Origin: Primulina eburnea
Taxonomy: Eukaryota; Streptophyta; Magnoliopsida; Lamiales; Gesneriaceae
Reading direction: 5' to 3'
NCBI RefSeq assembly: GCF_022965805.1
Contig: NW_027331346.1
Coordinates: 1-64,000 of the forward strand
DNA: 64,000 bases
Part shown: positions 1-12,172 of the stretch, piece by piece
Numbering within the stretch: position 1 is the stretch's first letter
Layout of the letters: each line of letters opens with the position of its first letter
The notes under the pieces: generated by a model
What the model was told of the DNA's origin: nothing
Seen by the model: the letters and a program-made list of their open reading frames with translations, nothing else
Databases searched by the model: none
Program-made: the position numbers and the translations under genes

Positions 1-673
1 AAACATCAAGAGGCAATATTATCAACTCATAATCATCAATAATATTACCTTACAATTTCTGAAATCTGTACGATAACAATCACATATACGGTCCGTTCTT
101 CGATCCGGTTTCAATTCTACGATTATTATTATCTCCACAACACATAATAACAAGCAAATCACAATTTATCCAATACCATATTTTTGAATCATGGTAAAAC
201 ATCATAAACTTACATTATGTTGTAGCACTTGACGAAAGGAATACAGAAATATGTTCGGATCGAAAATTGGACAGTCGGTTCTTGAAAAATCACAATTCTA
301 ATACATGAAGAAACTTGAGAATTCTTTGGAGCTTCTCCATCGGTTCTTGCTGGACTTTCTGAAGAAATGGAGGTTTATATATATCAACTTGCATGGTAAA
401 GATACGTGGCTTATTCTTCCTATATATCAGGTGGCGCTCGGTCAGTCAAAGATTACCGCTCGGGCACGGAACGTTCTGTCCGAATACTCGAATTGTGGTG
501 CACTGGCGCTCGGGCGGTCATTTTCTACTGCTCGTGCGCCAGACATTCTTTAAAAATGTTGGTTAATGTACCGGCGCTCAGCTTCTCCACTCACATCTTA
601 CTTTAGCTCCTGAAATCTCAAGTCTATCAATTAATTAATGTCTGATTACAGTGTTAAAATCTCGGGCCTTACA
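1..673 (-). repeat. Left (3') LTR of Tekay-1, truncated by window edge
   Basis: Matches 6546-7243 through most of its length, including the opening stretch and the terminal GGGCCTTACA. Small indels and substitutions are visible (for example a missing block near 72 compared with 6619-6646), so the LTRs have diverged and the insertion is not recent. The outer end lies left of the window, so the target duplication cannot be read. Confidence 0.85.
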
Positions 674-685
674 ATTCTCCCAAAG
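674..685 (-). other. Polypurine tract of Tekay-1
   Basis: On the minus strand this reads CTTTGGGAGAAT directly before the TGTAAGG start of the 3' LTR. That is the place and composition of a plus-strand primer for Ty3/gypsy elements. Confidence 0.7.
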
Positions 686-798
686 ACATGATTTTGTCCT
701 TGAAATCACAAACAGTTAAATCACATAATATAAGATAGAAAGACTCAGAAGCTGAATAAGAAACTCACATCAATGAAACAACTCTAGGAATTTCTGTC

Positions 799-1210
799 TC
801 ATGTCTGATTCAGTCTCTCAGGTAGCTTCTTCCATGTCATGACGACCCACTGAACTTTCACAAACAGAATAGTCTTCGTTCTGAGCTGATTTTCTTTAAG
901 ATCGAGAATCTGGATCGGTTTTTCAAAATAACTCAAAGTCTCATCGATTTCGGCCTCTTCTGGCTGAACAATATGAGAAGTATCATGAATATACTTCTGA
1001 AGCATCGATACATGAAAGACATCATGTATTCCAGATAGAGATGGAGCAATAGCAAGTCGATAGGCACGATCACCTATCTTCTCCAGAATCTCATATGGAC
1101 CGATGTATCGTGGAGGACAACTTCCCTATCTTGCCAAATCTGACAATGCCTCTTAAAGGAGAAATCTTCAGAAATACTCTTTCTCCTGCCTCAAATACCA
1201 ACGTTCGTCG
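799..1210 (-). pseudogene. Integrase C-terminal and chromodomain-like tail of Tekay-1
   Basis: Minus-strand translation of 799-1005 contains YFEKPIQILDLKENQLR followed by VKVQW. This is the recognisable linker and chromodomain-like C-terminus of chromovirus integrases, which in the family helps steer insertion. The region 1005-1210 joins it to the integrase core but with reading-frame breaks. A fragment only; it cannot encode a working protein as it stands. Confidence 0.65.
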
Positions 1211-1902
1211 TCAAACATTGGCATATTTGGTCTGTCTATCTTGAGCTGTCTTCATTCTCTGTTGAATCAGCTTCACTTTCTCAATCATATCTCGTATCAT
1301 ATCAGGTCCAAGTTCAGGTACCTCGGAGATATCATCCCAATAAATAGGGGATCTACACTTCTTTCCATACAACGCTTCAAACGGAGCCATCTCTATACTC
1401 GTCTGATAGCTATTGTTGTACGAAAATTCACAAAGTGGCAAAAAATCTTGCCAACTATTGCCAAAATCTAGCACTACAGCTCTAACCATATCCTCCAATG
1501 TCTAGATAGTCCGCTCTGACTGTCCGTCTGTATGTGGATGATATGCGGTACTCAGATGTAACTTCGTACCTAGAGCCTGCTGCAAACTATGCCAAAAGTG
1601 CGAAGTAAATCGAGGATCATAATCTGATACAATCGACTTGGGCACTCCATTCAATCTGACCACTTCTCTGACATAAATCTCTTCCATCTGGTCATGTCTG
1701 TACGTCATTATGTACGGGATAAAGCATGCTGATTTGTCAATCTGTCAATAACGACCCAAATCACATCACAACCTCTGGAGGATCGCGGTAGCTTCGTCAC
1801 GAAGTCCATGGATATATGATCCCACTTCCACTCTAGAATGAATGAGCTTTGCAACAGACCTCCTGGTTTCTTTCTTTCTGCTTTCACCTGTTGGCAATTC
1901 AA
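1211..1902 (-). pseudogene. Integrase core of Tekay-1 (broken)
   Basis: Three minus-strand pieces carry a Ty3/gypsy integrase. 1708-1902 has the end of the zinc-binding region (CQQVKAE) and the first catalytic Asp in WDHISMDFV. 1502-1708 has the second Asp in IVSDYDPRF and the Glu in TDGQSERTI. 1211-1498 has the C-terminal stretch with APFEALYGKKCRSPIYWDD. All DDE residues are visible, but the pieces are separated by a stop near 1500 and a frame change near 1708. The HHCC finger, upstream around 1900-2050, is not readable as one frame. Confidence 0.8.
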
Positions 1903-2322
1903 ACATCTGAAACAAAATCTGCAATATCTGATTTCAATTTTTCCACCAGAATTGTTTCTTCAAATCGTTATACATTTTTCTGCCACCAAGATGAATACTG
2001 AATCGACTATTGTGCGCTTCGGACAAAATCTGTCGTTTCAAATCTGAAAATTTGGCACCACAAGACAATTTTCACATATAACAAACAGTCACAAACCTGA
2101 TACTCTGATCGATGCCCTGATCTGACCATCACAATTGAGTTCTAATATTCTGATCCACTTTCTGTGCATCTTTGATTCTCAAAATCAGCTCTGGTTCGAC
2201 TTGAATAGCATAAAGTCTCAAAGGTTTACAATCTGTCTCAAATATCAATCCAGAAAGACAGCAATCTTCAATCAAATTTGAAACACCAATCGTCGATAAG
2301 GATAAAGAACATACCTTTCGAA

Positions 2323-2607
2323 TCAGTGCATCAGCTGCTGTATTAGACTTTCCGGATAATATTTGATTTCACAATCAAAATCTTTCAATAAATCAAGCCA
2401 TCTTCGTTGCCTCATATTCAGTTCAGACTGTGAAAACAGATATTTCAGGCTCTTGTGATCAAAATAAATCTCAAATTTCTCACCGTATAGGTAGTGTCGC
2501 CAAATCTTCAAAGCAAATACAATGGCCGTCAATTCAAGGTCATGAATCGGGTAGCGAGTCTCATGTGGTTTCAATTTTCTTGAGGCATAACCAATAACAT
2601 GTCCTCG
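2323..2607 (-). pseudogene. RNase H of Tekay-1
   Basis: The 83-codon minus-strand stretch contains KLKPHE-type start, [21 protein letters not shown] and the [22 protein letters not shown] block typical of the Ty3/gypsy RNase H that follows reverse transcriptase. It is in the same frame as the RT and is separated from it only by a TAG at 2608-2610, in the place of a conserved Gln codon. The C-terminal end drifts out of frame near 2323. Confidence 0.75.
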
Positions 2608-3567
2608 CTACATCAAAACACAACCTAATCCTCTGTTAGAAGCGTCATAATAAACAATAAAATCACCAGTACCTAACGGAATAGTCAACACCGGAGCACT
2701 GGTTAATCTCTTCTTCAATTCTAGAAAACTGGATTCACATTCTTCTGACCAGAAAAACGGTGCATTCTTCTGAGTCAGCTGAGTAATCAGTTTAGCAATA
2801 CTGGAAATTTTTTTAATGAATCGACTGTAATACCCTGCTAAACACATAAAACTACATATCTCTTGCACTGATGTCGGTCTTGGCCAACTGATCACGGCCT
2901 CAACTTTGCTAGGATCGACAGAAATCCCATTTCCAGATATGATATGACCCAGAAATACGACTTTTCTAAGCCAAAATTCACATTTCAACAATTTGGCATA
3001 CAATTTCTCAGCCCTCAGAATATTCAAAACAACTCTCAAATGTTCAGCATGATCAGTCATATTCTTTAAATATATCAGAATATCATCGATAAAAATAATC
3101 ACAAAATCATCAAGATACTTCTGAAATATACAGTTCATCAAACCCATAAATACAGCTGGAGCATTCGTTAAACCAAACGGCTTGACTATAAACTCATAAT
3201 GGTCATACCTGGTTCTGAAAGCTTCCTTCGATATATCAGAATCTCGAACTCTCAGCTGATTATATCCAGATCTCAAATCGATATTGGAATAAACAGAAGA
3301 ACCCTGCAATTGATCAAATAAATCATCGATACGAGGCAAAGGGTACTTATTCTTTACCGTAGCCTTGTTCAGTTGCCGGTAATCAATGTAGAGTCTCATT
3401 GAACCGTCTTTCTTTCTAACAAACAATACTAGAGCACCCCAAGGAGAAAAACTCAGTCTGAGGTAACCCTTGGCCAGTAAATCTTCTAACTGATCTTTCA
3501 ACTCTTTCAATTCTATCGGTGACATTCTGTATGGAGTTTTCGAAATAGGAACTTTACCCGGTATCAA
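2608..3567 (-). pseudogene. Reverse transcriptase of Tekay-1
   Basis: A 319-codon open stretch covering nearly the whole RT: the entry motif [15 protein letters not shown], then [24 protein letters not shown], the [11 protein letters not shown] palm motif and the catalytic box FIDDILIY, then the thumb and connection ([12 protein letters not shown], the gypsy signature). The catalytic Asp pair is intact. In a live element this would be part of one polyprotein with protease upstream and RNase H downstream. Here it ends in a TAG at the RT/RNase H border and is cut off from the protease by frame breaks. Confidence 0.85.
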
Positions 3568-3783
3568 TTAAATACTGAAGTCTATCTCTCTGACTAGAGG
3601 CAAACCCGGAATTCTCATCTGGGAAAATATCAGCAAACTCGCATACCACTAGCAAATCTGCCAATGAAGGGCTCGATTTCAGTACATCTACTGAATACAC
3701 AGGAATGCCTCTGCTCTTTTCTATAATAATCGAGTCATAGATAACGCAGATATCAAAGGAATTCGCGATCTGGAACCCTTACC

Positions 3784-4110
3784 TTAAAATTTCCTTTCTT
3801 CAGCCATTTCAGGTCTGGATCTCACAATTTTCTGGAAACAATCTATGGTAGCTCTGTACTTGGTCAGCATATCAATACCGATAATGCAGTCAAAATCAGA
3901 CAACCCAAGTACAATACAATCTAATTCAATCTCATGCCCATCATATGGTAGCATATAATGTTTAACAGAATTCACTGATATCAAACATTTTCCCAAAGGA
4001 GAAGAGACAGATACTACAGCAGATAATGACTCAACAGTTAATGCATGTATCAATGAAATCTCTCGGATATAAAAGTATGAGATGCACCCGTATCAATCAA
4101 TACATAAGCA
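3784..4110 (-). pseudogene. Aspartic protease of Tekay-1
   Basis: The minus strand shows the active-site block LIDTGASHTFIS at about 4070-4110, followed by a frameshift, then the remaining retropepsin fold at 3784-4053, including DCIIGIDMLTKY near its end. The frame change lies between the active site and the rest, so no functional protease can be read. Retropepsin would cut the gag-pol polyprotein. Confidence 0.72.
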
Positions 4111-4246
4111 GGATACTACAAAGAGAACATTTACCTGCAACAACATAATCAGGTGCTTCCTGGGCCTGCTCTTTAGTCAAAGCAAACACTCTGACATGCT
4201 GTCTCGGATGCTGGCTAAATGTCTGGCTTCCTCCTGGCATTGGCTG

Positions 4247-5265
4247 TTACTGGGTATGCGCTGGCTGGAATGAGTGAACAACAGATGATCGTCTATCAGG
4301 CTGTGCCACTGATCTAGATGATTCTGCTCCCTGGGATCTTTGAGAACCTCGTTGTGGACAAACTCTGGCAAAATGTCTCTGCTGTCTGCAGATGTTGCAA
4401 CTACTAGACACTCCTTGGCATTGCTCTATGGGATGTCTCCCTCCGCAAGTTCTACAGTAAGCTCCTGTATAACTCTGGCTCTGTCGTGAACCACTGGAGC
4501 TAGATGAACTATTACCAGACTTCTTAAAGTGTTTCCCTCTGTTTTTCAAGTAATCTTTCTTCCCACTACTACTACTGCCACTCTCAAATCTGGGAGGGGG
4601 TTGGTGGAACTGAGTAGAAGGTGGTTGTTGTTGTTTCGGTGCTGATGCGACATACGCTGCTCCTTTCTGCCTAATCAGGCCCGCTTCTGCTCCTTTGGCT
4701 ATGTTCAAAGTATCAGCAAAGTTATTTGGTCCCTCTGTGTTTACTAGTGTAAAAATCTCAGGATTCAGCCCATTGATGAACTGATCAGCAACAGCTTCAT
4801 CATTCTCAACAACATGGGGAGCAAATCGTAACAAGGTAGAGAAATTGGCCACATATTCTTCAATATTCGACTGACCTTGTTTCAGATTGGCGAACTCTGC
4901 ACCCTTGTCTTTTCTGTATGATACTGGGAAAAATCTTTGATAAAATTCAATCTTTAAGATTTTCCAGGTAATAATTGTACCTCGATGCTCCAACGCTCTC
5001 TTGCTCGTAAGCCACCAATTATTTGCAACGTCATGCAACTGGTGCCCAATCAATTTGACTCTTCACTCATCTGTATAGTCTAAGGAATCAAAAAAATCTC
5101 AATATCATCTAGCCAACTCTCACAGTCAATTGATGTCCCAGTTCCCTTCAACTTCGGTGGTTTAAACGACTGAAATCTCTTCAGTAGTGTTTCCATCGGT
5201 GCCGCAGTGACATCCATTGGATTAGTTGAGGTACTACCTTGTTTTGGGATTCTTCGAGGAGTCAT
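4247..5265 (-). pseudogene. Gag of Tekay-1 (frameshift plus stop)
   Basis: The first piece (5080-5265) begins MTPRRIPKQ and runs to a T-rich run where the frame shifts. The second piece (4247-5053) carries the capsid-like region with NNWWLTSKRALE, a glutamine/serine-rich linker and a CCHC knuckle with C-x2-C-x4-H-x4-C spacing (CNICRQQRHFARVC) near its end. The usual glycine before the His is Arg here. Between them lies a TGA where an Arg codon is likely. Gag would form the particle that packages the RNA; this copy is inactive. Confidence 0.78.
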
Positions 5266-5504
5266 ATCTGATTATCAAAAGGGTTAGTAATCAAATCTGA
5301 CAATTCTGTATCAATCCTCCTCTGATCATCTTACCTCTGATCAAGAATCGGTTCTGATTCATTTTCAATAATACACATTTCCAATAAAATCAGATAATTC
5401 AGGTAAAAATGTATTAAAGCAGTAAAACATGCGGTAATGCTAGCATACAAAAGCAAGGAAGAAACTCAATCTACCCCGCTCAGTTCCCCTCTATCTCAAT
5501 TTAA

Positions 5505-5526
5505 GGAACCTACAGCTCATATACTA
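5505..5526 (-). other. Degenerate primer-binding site of Tekay-1
   Basis: On the minus strand this stretch resembles the initiator-Met-tRNA site TGGTATCAGAGC plus a following TAGGTTCC, with several mismatches (reads TAGTATATGAGC). It lies about 5 bp inside the inferred LTR end at 5532, the expected spacing. Decay of this site fits the age of the element. Confidence 0.5.
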
Positions 5527-5531
5527 CCTGC

Positions 5532-7243
5532 TGTGGGGACCTAGACGCAAATTCGTTTCATAATCATCTTTAGGGAATAAAGGGATCAATTAATTAAACG
5601 TGGTCTAAATTTTTATTTTTTTTAAAATACAAAAGTGCGGAACATATGATAATCAATCGTATATAAACATCAGGAGCAAAAGTACAAGTCTTGTACAAAA
5701 TACATTCAGATCAAACTAGGGTTAAACAACTATACATCTAGTGCTGAAACCAATTCTATTTCTGGGCCTGGATCTCCACGCTAATTTTGATCTCTCATCC
5801 TCTCCTTTACCCTGATCATGTCCCACTTGTTGTCATGCACACATACAAACACAACAATAGCCGGACAACTCTGGTGAGAATATAATTCCCAGTATAAACC
5901 AAGTATACATGCATTTCATATAAACATATTCAAAAGCATATAAGAGTTATCAATAAAATATATCATAATCTGAAAGACATGAATCGATATAAAACTGTAA
6001 ATCAAACTCTTTGATTCTTAATCTCTGACTCGACTCTGATCTAGTCTAGGGATCCCAGTTCCCGGACGTTGGCACATTATATCGAATACCTGCAATAGGA
6101 GTCGATCTACTCCTAACAAAATCGATATAACCCAAACATCCAGTGTCTTGGCACCTCTGCCAATGACTATGCACATCTGCCCACGACTATTTCTCGATAT
6201 CTATCTTCTATTCTCTGTTTTTCTATAAATCAATAGAATAAGCATACACATTCAAGTAATACAAAGGTATTAAAACAATAACAAACAAGTATATGGTTTT
6301 GGGAAACTCAAGTCAAATATAACTCGAGTCGTATCTCTCAATTAACATTGATTTATACCTTTCTGTCATAGTACAAATGCTTGACAACTTTGATCTTTCT
6401 TCTACTGATTCTGATTCTAGTCTGGAATAATAATTCAAGAAGCATAATATCGTAATACAGCTCAAAGCAAACTCTAGTAGAATCAATCTCAATCTAGTAC
6501 ATGTCGACGGCATAACGGCACAATCTCGATATACTCCAACAACTAAACATCAAGAGGCAATCTTATCAACTCATAATCATCAATAATATTACCCTAAAAT
6601 TTCTTAAATCTGTACGAGTCCAATTAATATAATCTGAAAATGATAACGATCGCATATACGGTCCGTTCTTCGGTCTGGTTTCAATTCTAATATTATTATT
6701 ATCTCCAGAACACACAACAACGAACAAATCACAATTTTTCCAATACCATATTTTCGAATCATTGTAAAACATCATAAACTTACATTCTTTAGTAGCTCTT
6801 GACGAAATGATTACAGAAATATGTTCGGATCGAAATTCTTACGGCCGGATCTTGAAAAATAACAATTCTAATACATGAAGAAACTTGAAAATTCTTTGTA
6901 GCTTTTCCCTCGGTTCTTGCTGGACTTTTTGAAGAAATGAAGGTTTATATATATCAACTTGCATGGTAAAGATATGTGGCTTATTCTTCCTATATATCAG
7001 GCGGCGCTCGGGCGGTCAAAGATTACCGCTTGGGAGCAGAATGTTCTGTCCGAATACTCGACTTGTGGTGCACTGGCGCTCGGACGGTCATTTTCTATCG
7101 CTCGTGCACCAGACATTCTGTAAAAATGTTGGTCAATGTACCGGCGCTCAGCTTCTCCACTAACATCTTACTTTAGCTCCTGAAATCTCAAGTCTATCAA
7201 TTAATTGATGTCTGGTTACAATGATAAAATCTCGGGCCTTACA
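5532..7243 (-). repeat. Right (5') LTR of Tekay-1, 1712 bp
   Basis: Starts (plus strand) TGTGGGGAC and ends CCTTACA, so it has TG...CA ends on either strand. The right half matches 1-673. The left limit is inferred from the TG and the degenerate primer site beside it, because the matching part of the other LTR is outside the window. No gene is seen inside. Confidence 0.72.
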
Positions 7244-7612
7244 TTTTAAAATTTTGGAGAGGATTGGGAAACTAGCTTATAGAGTGGCATTGCCACCAAC
7301 ACTTTCTGGAGTTCATAATGTGTTCCATATTTCGATGCTGCGGAGTACATGTCGAATCTGTCACATGTACTAAATTATGAACCTCTTGAATTAACTCCAA
7401 ATATGACATATGAAAAAAGATCTGTCCAGATCTTAGCAAGGCAAGAAAGAAGATTGCGAAACAAAGTCATTTCAATGGTCAAGGTCAAGTGACTGAATCA
7501 TTCGGAAGAGGAAGCTACTTCGGAAACCGAGAGGGGCTTGAAGGGTCGCTATCCAGAATTATTCGGTAAGTTCTAATCTCGAGGACGAAATTCTATTTAA
7601 GGGGGGAGGAAT
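7244..7612 (+). pseudogene. Integrase tail, chromodomain and PPT of an older Tekay element (Tekay-A)
   Basis: Plus-strand translation from 7245 reads ILERIGKLAYRVALPP and then VHNVFHISMLR, the characteristic Tekay integrase C-terminal block, followed by broken chromodomain-like sequence. The segment ends with GAGGACGAAATTC and a purine tract at 7597-7611 (AAGGGGGGAGGAAT). Its start coincides exactly with the outer end of the Tekay-1 LTR, so the rest of this element was pushed left, out of the window, by that insertion. Confidence 0.75.
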
Positions 7613-10583
7613 TAAAAGGTTCAAAATTAAGACGACGTAATCCGACTGCATGCGAATCTAGGAAATATGAAAAATTGCTAATAAATTGATTTTATTTGCT
7701 AATTGATTATGTGACATACATGCTTATATGTTAAATAGGATTTTATTGTCATTATGCATAAAATTGTATTTTTAGGAATATTCAAGTTGCGATCGAGGAA
7801 CGGGGACCGAGGGCTGAAATACGTAAAATGTTTTTATTAAATATTATTTTTAATTGTTTAAAATATAGTTGTTGGTTTTTCATATTTTTTAAATAATGGG
7901 TTTTTGAGGTAATTTTATACGCCGGGACCTAAATTTTATCGGTGTGGGTTTTTCAAAAAATGCGAGCTTTTTGGCAACCCGGCTAATAAATTCACCAATT
8001 TATTTTAAAAAAAAAACTTTGATAATATTTATTAAATCCTAATTAAGACTAATGGGCTTAATTTAGTGGCTTAATAGGCCTAAGCCTAGTTAGCAACTTA
8101 ATTAGCTATTTAAAATATTAATCACCTAAAACCCTACTCATTATTCACGCCTCTCACTTTTAAAATTCAGAAAAACTCTCCTCAAAAGGCGCAGCACACA
8201 CGGCACCAACTCACCACAAAGTGGAAGGAAATTTCGAAGGGTCAAGGTAGAAGCTAGCCAAGGTTTCACCCCGTTCTTTGTCTTCAACATTTTTTCGTGC
8301 GTATAAAATTCAAAGGCATGCCATACATCTCCTTTTCTCGTCTATCACATCGTAGTATTATTTTTAAGTACGTTTTCATGAAAAGCATGTGTTCATATTA
8401 ATATTTTCGGATTTATGGCATGCACAAGGGGTAAACTCATATTTCTATGATTTTAATTCATGTTTTATTATGTAAAGAGGCTGCCACGATGTCAAATTAT
8501 GTTCAAGCAAAGTTTTATATGAATTAGAGTCCTAACTAAACACCAAACCCACAGTAATCACCAAGGATAAAGGTTGGAGTCGGTTTTCTGTCATGAGGGT
8601 TTGGGGGTGATCGGGCTCCTTGTTCAGAAGGTTGGGGAGTCACGGCTTGGGGCCAGGGCTCGGCCAGGGTTGGTTCAGGCGAGGGGAGAGTCCTAGCCAG
8701 GCGAGGACTCAAGTTAGGGGCTGGGATAAGAGTCCTAGCCATTCTAGGACTCTTACCCGAGAAACGCGCAACATCTGCGCGAGTAAGAGCAGGCTGCCAG
8801 TGGGTTGAGGGCTCGTGGGCTGGGCTAGGGTGACTCATTATGGTCCTGTGAAGGTGCACTGGGGGTTGGTTTGGGTGCTGGGTAGACGGCTAGGTCCCTA
8901 GGTGCACAAAGCTAGAGTCCACTCAAGGTGAAACTCTCGACCCCTGCATGGGTGTGGTTTGCGGGTCATTTTTTTTGGTTTTGGGATGGTTTCTAAGTGG
9001 TCTAAGGGTCCAGTAGGGTACTCTAGGATGTTGGTCAGGGTTTGGATCAACTTGGTTTGGGGGTGACTCGAGAAAATCGAAAGATGGCTCGAGGTCGAAA
9101 TTTATGTGTCATAATAGGGTTTCTAAAATAAAATTAATTGAAAAACGGCTCACGGGGGCCGAGTTGTGGTTCACAAGGGATAAAATAATGTAAAAGACTA
9201 AATTTTGAATTTAGGAATTTTATATTAAAGTTAAAGATAAATGAAAAAGTTTAATATTTAAACTAAATAAAATTATGGGAAAATTAATTTAGGCTTAAAT
9301 AAATATTTGGGACATGTTAGAGTCAATGAATTCAAGAAAAAGTCAAAATCGAGGAATTCTACGTCTAGGGGTAAAACGGTCTTTTTACACCTAAAAATTA
9401 GTAAACGTCATGACAGTTCTCTAAATGATATTTTTATGATATTATGACTATTTTTAAATGTTTATGAAATTTTCATGATTAAATTATGATTTTTAAATGT
9501 CTAGGGGATTTTTATGATTTAAGGAAGACATTTAAAAGACATGTTGCATGCTTGATTTCAAAAACAAAATTATAGGTTATGCGTGATTTTTTTAAAGTAT
9601 TAAGAATGTAAACGTTGAAGGAAGTGAAGTAATTGTGACTAATTCGATAATGTTGGAGATATCGTGGGGGTGACGGTCCCAGTGGAAGCCCGACGATCGT
9701 ATTTCCATTATTACGAATACGAGGTAACGGTATGAGGTAACGGTAAGAATGAGAATATCGTGAGGGGAAAAGACACCAGAGGGAGACCATTTATGGGAAA
9801 AGGCCCCAGAGAGAACCACGACGATCGTATTTCTATTCGAAAGAGGATAGAGAAGGGATCAGTTGACCGGTGAGAGTGTTGCTGGTGTCTACCGCCGCCC
9901 AATACTGCGGTTTCATGTAGATGGATCCATCGAAATTTTGAGGTTTGAGGAAAGTCACATTTAACGATCTGAATTCAACAAAGGAAAAGGAAAAGGGTAA
10001 AGGTTTATGATCATGAAAAAGGTTTTATGTTATGCCATGTTGAGGAAAAAGGAAAAAAGTTGAGGTTTATTTATGTATGTCGTGAAAAAGTTATTTTTAC
10101 GTAAAAGTATTTTCTCCGTTGCATGTGGTTTTATACGTTTATAAATATTATGGTGTGTTGAGTCTTTAGACTCACTAGGTGTGATGGATGCATGTGAGAT
10201 TGAGGGAGGTCTTGATGGATGATTTGACTGGACTGAAGGTGCACACAACCTGAGGACCAGCGCTTCTACTTTTTCCTCATTTACGATTTATGATTCATGA
10301 TTTACGTTAAAGATTTTAAGACTATTTATTTATGCTTTTGAGATATTTTTGTGAGGTTTAGTATGGGCTATACTCTTTAAATTTATTTCTTTTTAGGTTT
10401 GGTAAAACAGGCTACGATTTCATTTTTATGACTATTTCACTTGATTTTTAAAATGCTAGTTGGATGATGTTTTATTTTAAAGGGTAAAATATTTCATGAG
10501 ATGTATGTTTATGGCCGAAAATTGAGTGTTTTAAAAAGTAAATTTCTAGTACTTTTAAAGCATTAAAAAAGGCAGACGTTTCT
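7613..10583 (+). repeat. 3' LTR of Tekay-A (LTR-A family, about 3.0 kb)
   Basis: Begins right after the polypurine tract of the preceding fragment, though the canonical TG has decayed (reads TAAAAGGTTC). It has long-LTR chromovirus organisation: an AT-rich first third, a GC-rich block at about 8530-8880, and near its end a GTGTTGAGTCTTTAGACTCAC block, a landmark shared with LTR-B. The end is placed at GACGTTTC by comparison with a second LTR-A copy ending near 52270. ORFs inside the GC-rich block look non-genic. Confidence 0.7.
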
Positions 10584-10602
10584 GAGTAAATTTTGGAACA
10601 GT

Positions 10603-11631
10603 ATGCCTCCTAGACGTAGGATTGTGCGTGGAGCCGGCGATGGAAAGAGAGCCTCAGGATGGGTAGAGGGCCACTCCTCCTCGTCCACCCCAGATATGCA
10701 GGCTCAGATGCTTGCAGGATGACTCTGTTTTTCGCACAGTTTGCGGGGAACCATACTGCAGTAGACATAGGGGCGAGGCCTAGACCAGAGACAGTCTACG
10801 AGAGAATTAGGAGGATGGATCTGAAGGAGTTCTCGGGGACTACTGACCCGATGATAGTTGAAGGATGGATTAAGTCTATCGAGATAATTTTTGCATTCAT
10901 GGAGCTACACGATGCAGACAGGGTTAGGTGTGCCACATTCTTTTTGACCGAAGACGCCAGATTGTGGTGGGAGAGTGCATCTGTGTCATGAACCTGTAAA
11001 CAATGACTTGGGATGGATTTAAGGAGGTCTTCTACTTCAAGTACTTCACTGAGGAACTACAATCCAGACTGAACAGGGAGTTCATGACGCTGCAACAAGG
11101 AGACAGTAACGTTGCAGATTTTGTCAAGAAGTTTGAGAGGGAGTGTGACTTTGTGCCCCTAATTGCAAATAATGCCCGGGAGAAATTGGGGCAATTTATG
11201 GATGGTTTGTGTCCGATCTTTTGCCATGATGTGAGAGTTGATGGTCCTACTACCTATTTGGTGGCTGTGTCGAGAGCCTTGGCGGCAGAACAGGATCAAA
11301 GAGACATTGAGAACGACAGACAGGACAAGAGACCACATCAGGCACCATAGCAGCAGTTTAAGAGGCCTTTCCAGGGGCAGCAGGGGAAGAGGCCGTTTCA
11401 AGGACCGCCGAAAGGCAAAGGTTCTATCCCACAGAAAAGGGCTCCTCAGAAGCCTGGTGAGTATCCAGTGTGCCCTAAGTGCAACCGCCATCATATGGGG
11501 CAATTTCTATGGGGTTCAGGCAAGTGCTTCAAGTGTGGAGCCATTGAACATATGCTGAAGGACTGTCCGCAGTGGAGGCAGCCGACCCAGGGGAGAGTGT
11601 TCGCCATGCATGCTCAGGAGGCGAAGACATG
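10603..11631 (+). pseudogene. Gag of Tekay element B
   Basis: The ATG at 10603 opens MPPRRRIVRG, a normal Tekay gag start, and meets a stop and frame change near 10720. The next pieces (10659-10991 and 11003-11350) carry MDLKEFSGTTDPMIVEGW, a LTEDARLWWES block and EFMTLQQGDSNVADFVKKFE, all retrotransposon capsid landmarks. A CCHC knuckle (CFKCGAIEHMLKDC) follows at about 11525-11570. Several stops break it. It would encode the capsid/nucleocapsid part of the polyprotein. Confidence 0.8.
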
Positions 11632-11952
11632 ACTTTGCTGACTAGAAATATTTTCATAAAGAGAGTCGCCACGAAGGCCTTGACCTTGATAGATTCTGGG
11701 GCCACTCACTCTTTTATCTCTAAGACGTTCGATAATCATTTGGACATCAAGTCCATTGGACTCGAAGTGAGCTATTCAGTGACAGTCCCATCAAGGGAAG
11801 AATTATCAGCTTCCAACGTGGTCAGGGACATAGATCTTGAACTACATGGACATCTAGTCTACACTGAACTTATTGTGTTGTCGATGCAAGAATTCGATAT
11901 CATCTTGGGAATGGACTGGCTGACGAAGAACATAGTTCATATTGACTTTTAG
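11572..11952 (+). pseudogene. Aspartic protease of Tekay element B
   Basis: The frame holds LIDSGATHSFIS with the catalytic D-S-G triad and ends with FDIILGMDWLTKN, the second conserved retropepsin block. This is the best preserved module of element B, but it is closed by a TAG at 11950-11952, where RT would normally follow in frame. It is also frameshifted from gag. Confidence 0.78.
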
Positions 11953-12172
11953 AAAAGTTCACTTTTGGTAAGGTCGTTGGGCATGGAGCAATTTCTCTTT
12001 GAGCCGCATAGATGGAGGAGTTTCCCTTGCATGATCTCTTCCATGCAGGCACGGAGACTTATTCACAAGGGGTATCAGGCTTTCTTGGCCAGTATTATTT
12101 CCGCACCTGACGTACCCACTCCATCGACATCTGATGTAACGGTAGTCAGAGATTTTCCTGACGTTTTTCTCG

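Larger units (their letters stand above)
1..7243 (-). mobile_element. Degenerate Ty3/gypsy Tekay-type chromovirus (Tekay-1)
   Basis: A minus-strand LTR retrotransposon with gag, protease, RT, RNase H, integrase and chromodomain-like tail in chromovirus order, read from right to left. The right (5') LTR is 5532-7243. The left (3') LTR is cut by the window edge and survives as 1-673. Both end, on the plus strand, in the same GGGCCTTACA, so the minus-strand LTR starts TGTAAGGCCC. A primer-binding site and a polypurine tract sit where expected. Every coding module is broken by stops or frameshifts, so the copy is dead. The right flank (7244 on) is the integrase tail of another Tekay element in the opposite orientation, so this copy inserted into an older one. 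Assignment to Tekay/Del rests on the protein style and the chromodomain-like tail; no phylogeny was done. Confidence 0.88.

Noticed and set aside
8536..8859. 107-codon Pro/Ser-rich minus-strand ORF
   Set aside because: Inside the GC-rich block of LTR-A with an open mirror frame; no domain.
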